This document shows, piece after piece, positions 32,580 through 34,949 of a stretch of DNA of 34,949 bases (position 1 is its first letter; every line of letters starts with the position of its first letter). Origin of the DNA: Chloroflexota bacterium (GTDB lineage: Bacteria > Chloroflexota > Anaerolineae > Promineifilales > Promineifilaceae); NCBI GenBank assembly GCA_003696605.1, contig RFGV01000446.1, positions 1 through 34,949 on the forward strand, written 5' to 3'. Under the pieces are notes generated by a model, which saw only the letters and a list, made by a program, of their open reading frames with translations, did not search any database and had not been told where the DNA came from. The position numbers were made by a program, and so were the translations under genes.

Positions 32580-33629
32580 TCAGGTTTGTGATGTGGCTTG
32601 AGAGGGGGGAACATCCAATTGGTCTAGCCACTCCGTAACAATGCGCACACCCAAAAGTGGGGCATAAATATTGCGTGTGGTGGAAATATCTGTATGACCA
32701 AGATACTCTTGAACAACTTCCAGCGGCATACCTTCGCGTAGTAATTGGGTGGCGCGAAAATGCCGAAAATCATGTGCCGACAGGGAAGGGTGCAAGTTTA
32801 ATGCCTTGACTGCATGTTTGATGATGTTGTGAGCTGAAGTAATCGAAAGTCGTGCATTGCGTGCATTGCGGCTGTGGGCAATAAAAAGTGCCGGGTTATT
32901 ATCTGTGCGTTCAGCCAAATAAGCTTGAATAGCCTTACGTGCATAATCTCGCAGATGAATGGTGCGAGATTTGTCACCTTTGCCGGTGATGGTTGTATAT
33001 TCGGCAAGACCATTGTTGACGTTGCTGCGATTGAGTGCCAGGACTTCGGAGATGCGTGCGGCTGTCGAATAAAGGGTGTGAACGAGGGCACGATTGCGCA
33101 ACAGGGAGAGACGGCGATTGAATGCATCATTTTGGGGAGGTAAGGGCAAGTTGTCGTAGTAGGCAATGATTTTGGGAATTTGTTGTCGGGCTTGTTCGAG
33201 GTCGATGACGGATTCGGCGGGATTTCTTTCTACTTGAACTCGGCTCAGTTGTCGCTGGAGTTTGCCAAGTTGGATGTTGGCTGGCAGGCGGTCAAGGCCA
33301 TCAAGATAGTGCAGATAACCGATGATGGCAGATATGTAGGTGGTGGCTGTAGAACGGGAACGATTTGCTAGTAACCATTGGCGGAATTTGAGAACAACGG
33401 CCGTTGTCAGCTGGTTGGGGGATAGGGGCCATTCTTCTTCCAGCGAATATCCTTCTTCTTTGCGCGTTTGTAGCCAGTCGGCGAACAGCCGCAAAGCACT
33501 GCGATAAGTGTTTTCTGTACGAAAGCTTTTGGTGCCTGCCTGCTGGAGAAATCCTATTTCGTCTATCCAGGCAGGCATATCTGGAATTGGTCTTTCTGAA
33601 AGTGGCAAGTATGAAATGCGTCGGGCCAT
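32580..33629 (-). CDS. Tyrosine recombinase (XerC/XerD-like)
   Basis: A 349-residue site-specific recombinase. The N-terminal SAM-like core-binding domain (about 20-115) precedes the catalytic domain with all active residues: Arg192 in TAARISEVLAL, Lys217 in TGKGDKSR, His286 and Arg289 in HDFRHFRAT, His312 in LGHTDISTT and the nucleophile Tyr322 in RNIYAPL. It is somewhat longer than XerC/D (about 300), with a longer N-terminus and a spacer around 135-170. Chromosome-dimer resolution or an unknown site-specific event is possible; I see no attachment sites or phage genes. The start lacks a Shine-Dalgarno but fits a leaderless mRNA. Confidence 0.92.
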   Translation of the reverse strand: MARRISYLPLSERPIPDMPAWIDEIGFLQQAGTKSFRTENTYRSALRLFADWLQTRKEEGYSLEEEWPLSPNQLTTAVVLKFRQWLLANRSRSTATTYISAIIGYLHYLDGLDRLPANIQLGKLQRQLSRVQVERNPAESVIDLEQARQQIPKIIAYYDNLPLPPQNDAFNRRLSLLRNRALVHTLYSTAARISEVLALNRSNVNNGLAEYTTITGKGDKSRTIHLRDYARKAIQAYLAERTDNNPALFIAHSRNARNARLSITSAHNIIKHAVKALNLHPSLSAHDFRHFRATQLLREGMPLEVVQEYLGHTDISTTRNIYAPLLGVRIVTEWLDQLDVPPSQATSQT

Positions 33630-33635
33630 GTTGCT

Positions 33636-33644
33636 ATGGTATCA
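33636..33644 (-). promoter_or_regulatory. Extended -10 promoter of the recombinase gene (leaderless geometry)
   Basis: On the minus strand TGATACCAT (33644-33636) ends 7 nt before the A of ATG at 33629, so the predicted start is the start codon itself. Confidence 0.5.
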
Positions 33645-33669
33645 TGTAACAGAGTTTCGTAAAGAATAT

Positions 33670-34908
33670 TCAGGGTAATGATGTGGTTGGCAAAGCAACC
33701 TGTTCGACCAGCCATTTTTTCAAGTCGCGTATTGCCTGGGATGCCAATAAATCTGGTTTGCCAATCACAACGGGAATGCCGGTACGTGAGGCAGCCTGAA
33801 ATGCTTCTGGTGAGGGGGGGATTGCACCCACTACCCGGCCACCACCTTCTGCAGGTGTTTGCAGAGGGGATATGCCTGTCTGGTCTTCTGGGACAACGCC
33901 CAGCGAAGCTTCGATTTCTTCTCTTTTTAGCATCATGGCTGAGGGTGCGCGTGCCAGAACAACCACGCGGGTTTGGTCAAACAGCAGCCATTCTTTCAGG
34001 ATGTCTAGTTTTGCCCGCGCTGCGCGTACTGACAAGACTTCCGGTTCTGTTATTAACAGAATTTGGTCTACAGTTTCCAAAATGCTGCGGGCTGATTCGC
34101 CAGCGATTGTAGGCAAGTCCACGAATAAATAGTCACAGCGTAGGGCGAGGGCTTCGGTAATGGCGGTGGCGTACTCTGGCGGCATGTCAGGTGCATCATG
34201 GCTTTGGGGGGCGGCCAGCAGGCGGATTCCGCTACTGTGTTTGACCAGACGTCGGTTGACTTCACGCCAGTTTAGTTTTTCGGGGGGGAGTTGGAGGATG
34301 TGACCTAAATCCTGGCGTGGTGTCATGTTTAGGTGGAAAGCGGCCGTTCCGGGTGTGGTGCGCATTTCTGCCAGTGTTACTACTTTGCCATCAGCTGCTA
34401 ATAGTGCGGCCAGGTTGATGGCAATGGTTGTTGTGCCGACGCCGCCTTTTGCACCGACTACGGCGATAATTTGGGCGGTAGGACGGACAACGGCCGATTG
34501 TGGGGAGAATCGCGCCCGATGTAAAAGTGCTTTTGCCCGGGCAACGAGTTCCTGGCGGGCAACTGGTTTTGTTACATAGTCATCTGCACCAGCTTCAAAT
34601 CCTAATACCTTATCGGGCACTTGCCCTTTGGCGCTGAGCATCATGATGGGAATATGTGCGGTTTCTGGTTGGGAGCGTAAGTGGCGGCAAACGTCAATGC
34701 CACTCATACCCGGCATCATCACGTCAAGTACGACCAGGTCGGGGGCAAAATCTTGTACTTTTTGTAAGGCTTCTTCACCGTCTTGGGCGACTTCTACTTC
34801 AAAGCCAGATGCTTCGAAGATGACTTTGAGCATCCTTAAGATTCCGGCTTGATCATCTACCACTAAGACGCGAGCTTTTTCGCTTCCGTTCTCGGTAATT
34901 TCGAACAT
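33670..34908 (-). CDS. Response-regulator receiver fused to a ParA/MinD-like (CpaE/TadZ-type) ATPase
   Basis: A 412-residue fusion. Residues 13-130 are a full receiver domain: acidic pair Asp18-Asp19, phosphoacceptor Asp62 in VVLDVMMPG, Ser92 in MMLSAKG and Lys114 in VTKP. Residues 146-400 are a MinD/ParA-like domain with the deviant Walker A AKGGVGTTTIAINLA: Lys154 is kept, but the Lys of the GKT triad is Thr. CDYLFVDLPTIAGE follows as Walker A'/B region. The order matches CpaE/TadZ proteins that place type IV (Flp/Tad) pili, though no tad gene is here. AGGAAG stands before the ATG. The receiver is authentic, not degenerate, so it may be phosphorylated. Confidence 0.9.
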   Translation of the reverse strand: MFEITENGSEKARVLVVDDQAGILRMLKVIFEASGFEVEVAQDGEEALQKVQDFAPDLVVLDVMMPGMSGIDVCRHLRSQPETAHIPIMMLSAKGQVPDKVLGFEAGADDYVTKPVARQELVARAKALLHRARFSPQSAVVRPTAQIIAVVGAKGGVGTTTIAINLAALLAADGKVVTLAEMRTTPGTAAFHLNMTPRQDLGHILQLPPEKLNWREVNRRLVKHSSGIRLLAAPQSHDAPDMPPEYATAITEALALRCDYLFVDLPTIAGESARSILETVDQILLITEPEVLSVRAARAKLDILKEWLLFDQTRVVVLARAPSAMMLKREEIEASLGVVPEDQTGISPLQTPAEGGGRVVGAIPPSPEAFQAASRTGIPVVIGKPDLLASQAIRDLKKWLVEQVALPTTSLP

Positions 34909-34949
34909 GTAGAACTTCCTGTATTTTGCAAGCGGGTAGCAGGTGAGAA

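Larger units (their letters stand above)
1023..33405. repeat. Dispersed palindrome family AACGGCCGTT (34 exact copies)
   Basis: Exact copies start at 1023, 1626, 3648, 5688, 6417, 8220, 8811, 10502, 10736, 11291, 11532, 11942, 14367, 15762, 15931, 16525, 16894, 17855, 19430, 19846, 21759, 22656, 22686, 23431, 25219, 25725, 27354, 27871, 28076, 28208, 28709, 31200, 31576 and 33396. Many more one-base variants (TACGGCCGTT, GCGGCCGTT, AACGGCCGAA) share the CGGCCG core. Of the 33 copies in genes, 28 read in the frame x-Thr-Ala-Val, three as Asn-Gly-Arg and two as Lys/Glu-Arg-Pro; 27354 is non-coding. The coordinates given span the first to the last copy. Confidence 0.9.

Noticed and set aside
1023-33405. 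The repeated x-Thr-Ala-Val as a conserved protein motif
   Set aside because: The same DNA word also occurs in two other frames and once outside genes, and the proteins are unrelated, so the signal is in the DNA.
32580-33629. Recombinase as the integrase of a prophage or integron
   Set aside because: No phage genes, attachment repeats, attC-like sites or cassette array nearby; neighbours look like core genes.
1-34949. tRNA or rRNA genes
   Set aside because: I looked in the larger gaps and saw no cloverleaf or conserved rRNA segment.

Overview
The window looks like a chromosomal segment of a Chloroflexota bacterium, probably an Anaerolineae/Ardenticatenia-type lineage. The assignment rests on gene content and style: roughly half G+C, folate-dependent TrmFO, an RND pump without any membrane-fusion or outer-membrane partner, MuiA-like, HEAT-repeat and response-regulator/ParA-like proteins, and a CRISPR repeat ending in ATTGAAAC. 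It is an inference; no rRNA or tRNA gene is visible, and I see no insertion sequence, prophage or integron.

Layout. The left edge holds the trailer end of a CRISPR array (1-184), convergent with glmS (minus strand). The 5' region of glmS carries a glmS self-cleaving ribozyme (2428-2234, minus), driven by a TTGACA-N17-TACCAT promoter. That promoter lies back to back with the promoter of a marR-RND efflux operon (2493-7515). The RND protein has about 590 residues of degenerate repeats where the docking subdomain should be. Next come an SLC13-type permease with an iron/thiamine-type ABC permease and ATPase (7879-12458), a site-2 protease (12630-13694) and a HEAT-repeat protein with a hairpin-bearing leader (13732-14862). 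An operon of AEC carrier, anchored metallopeptidase, TPR protein and UTP-glucose-1-phosphate uridylyltransferase follows (14935-19028). trmFO, apparently leaderless, heads the next run: histidine kinase, MuiA-like protein, HflX, a 69-residue membrane protein and an M20 peptidase (19062-26088). Then come an acyl-CoA dehydrogenase, a small Gly-rich protein, a convergent GlcD-like oxidase, a methyltransferase and an ABC exporter. The right edge, on the minus strand, holds a 33-residue membrane protein, a tyrosine recombinase (apparently leaderless) and a response-regulator/ParA-like fusion.

Two window-wide signals stand out. First, the 10-bp palindrome AACGGCCGTT occurs 34 times in 35 kb, against about 0.03 expected by chance. 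It is almost always inside genes and mostly in the frame x-Thr-Ala-Val. At the sites I counted, the sense strand switches from G-rich to C-rich across the palindrome. It resembles in behaviour, but not in sequence, the HIP1 element of cyanobacteria. Second, several promoters use an extended -10 box TGnTAC(A/C)AT, and two of these place the predicted transcript start exactly on the ATG.

Functionally the window mixes cell-envelope precursor supply (glucosamine-6-phosphate, UDP-glucose), transport and efflux, RNA modification and ribosome rescue (TrmFO, HflX), and lipid and lactate/glycolate oxidation. It looks like ordinary core genome apart from the regulatory RNA, the palindrome family and the modified RND pump.
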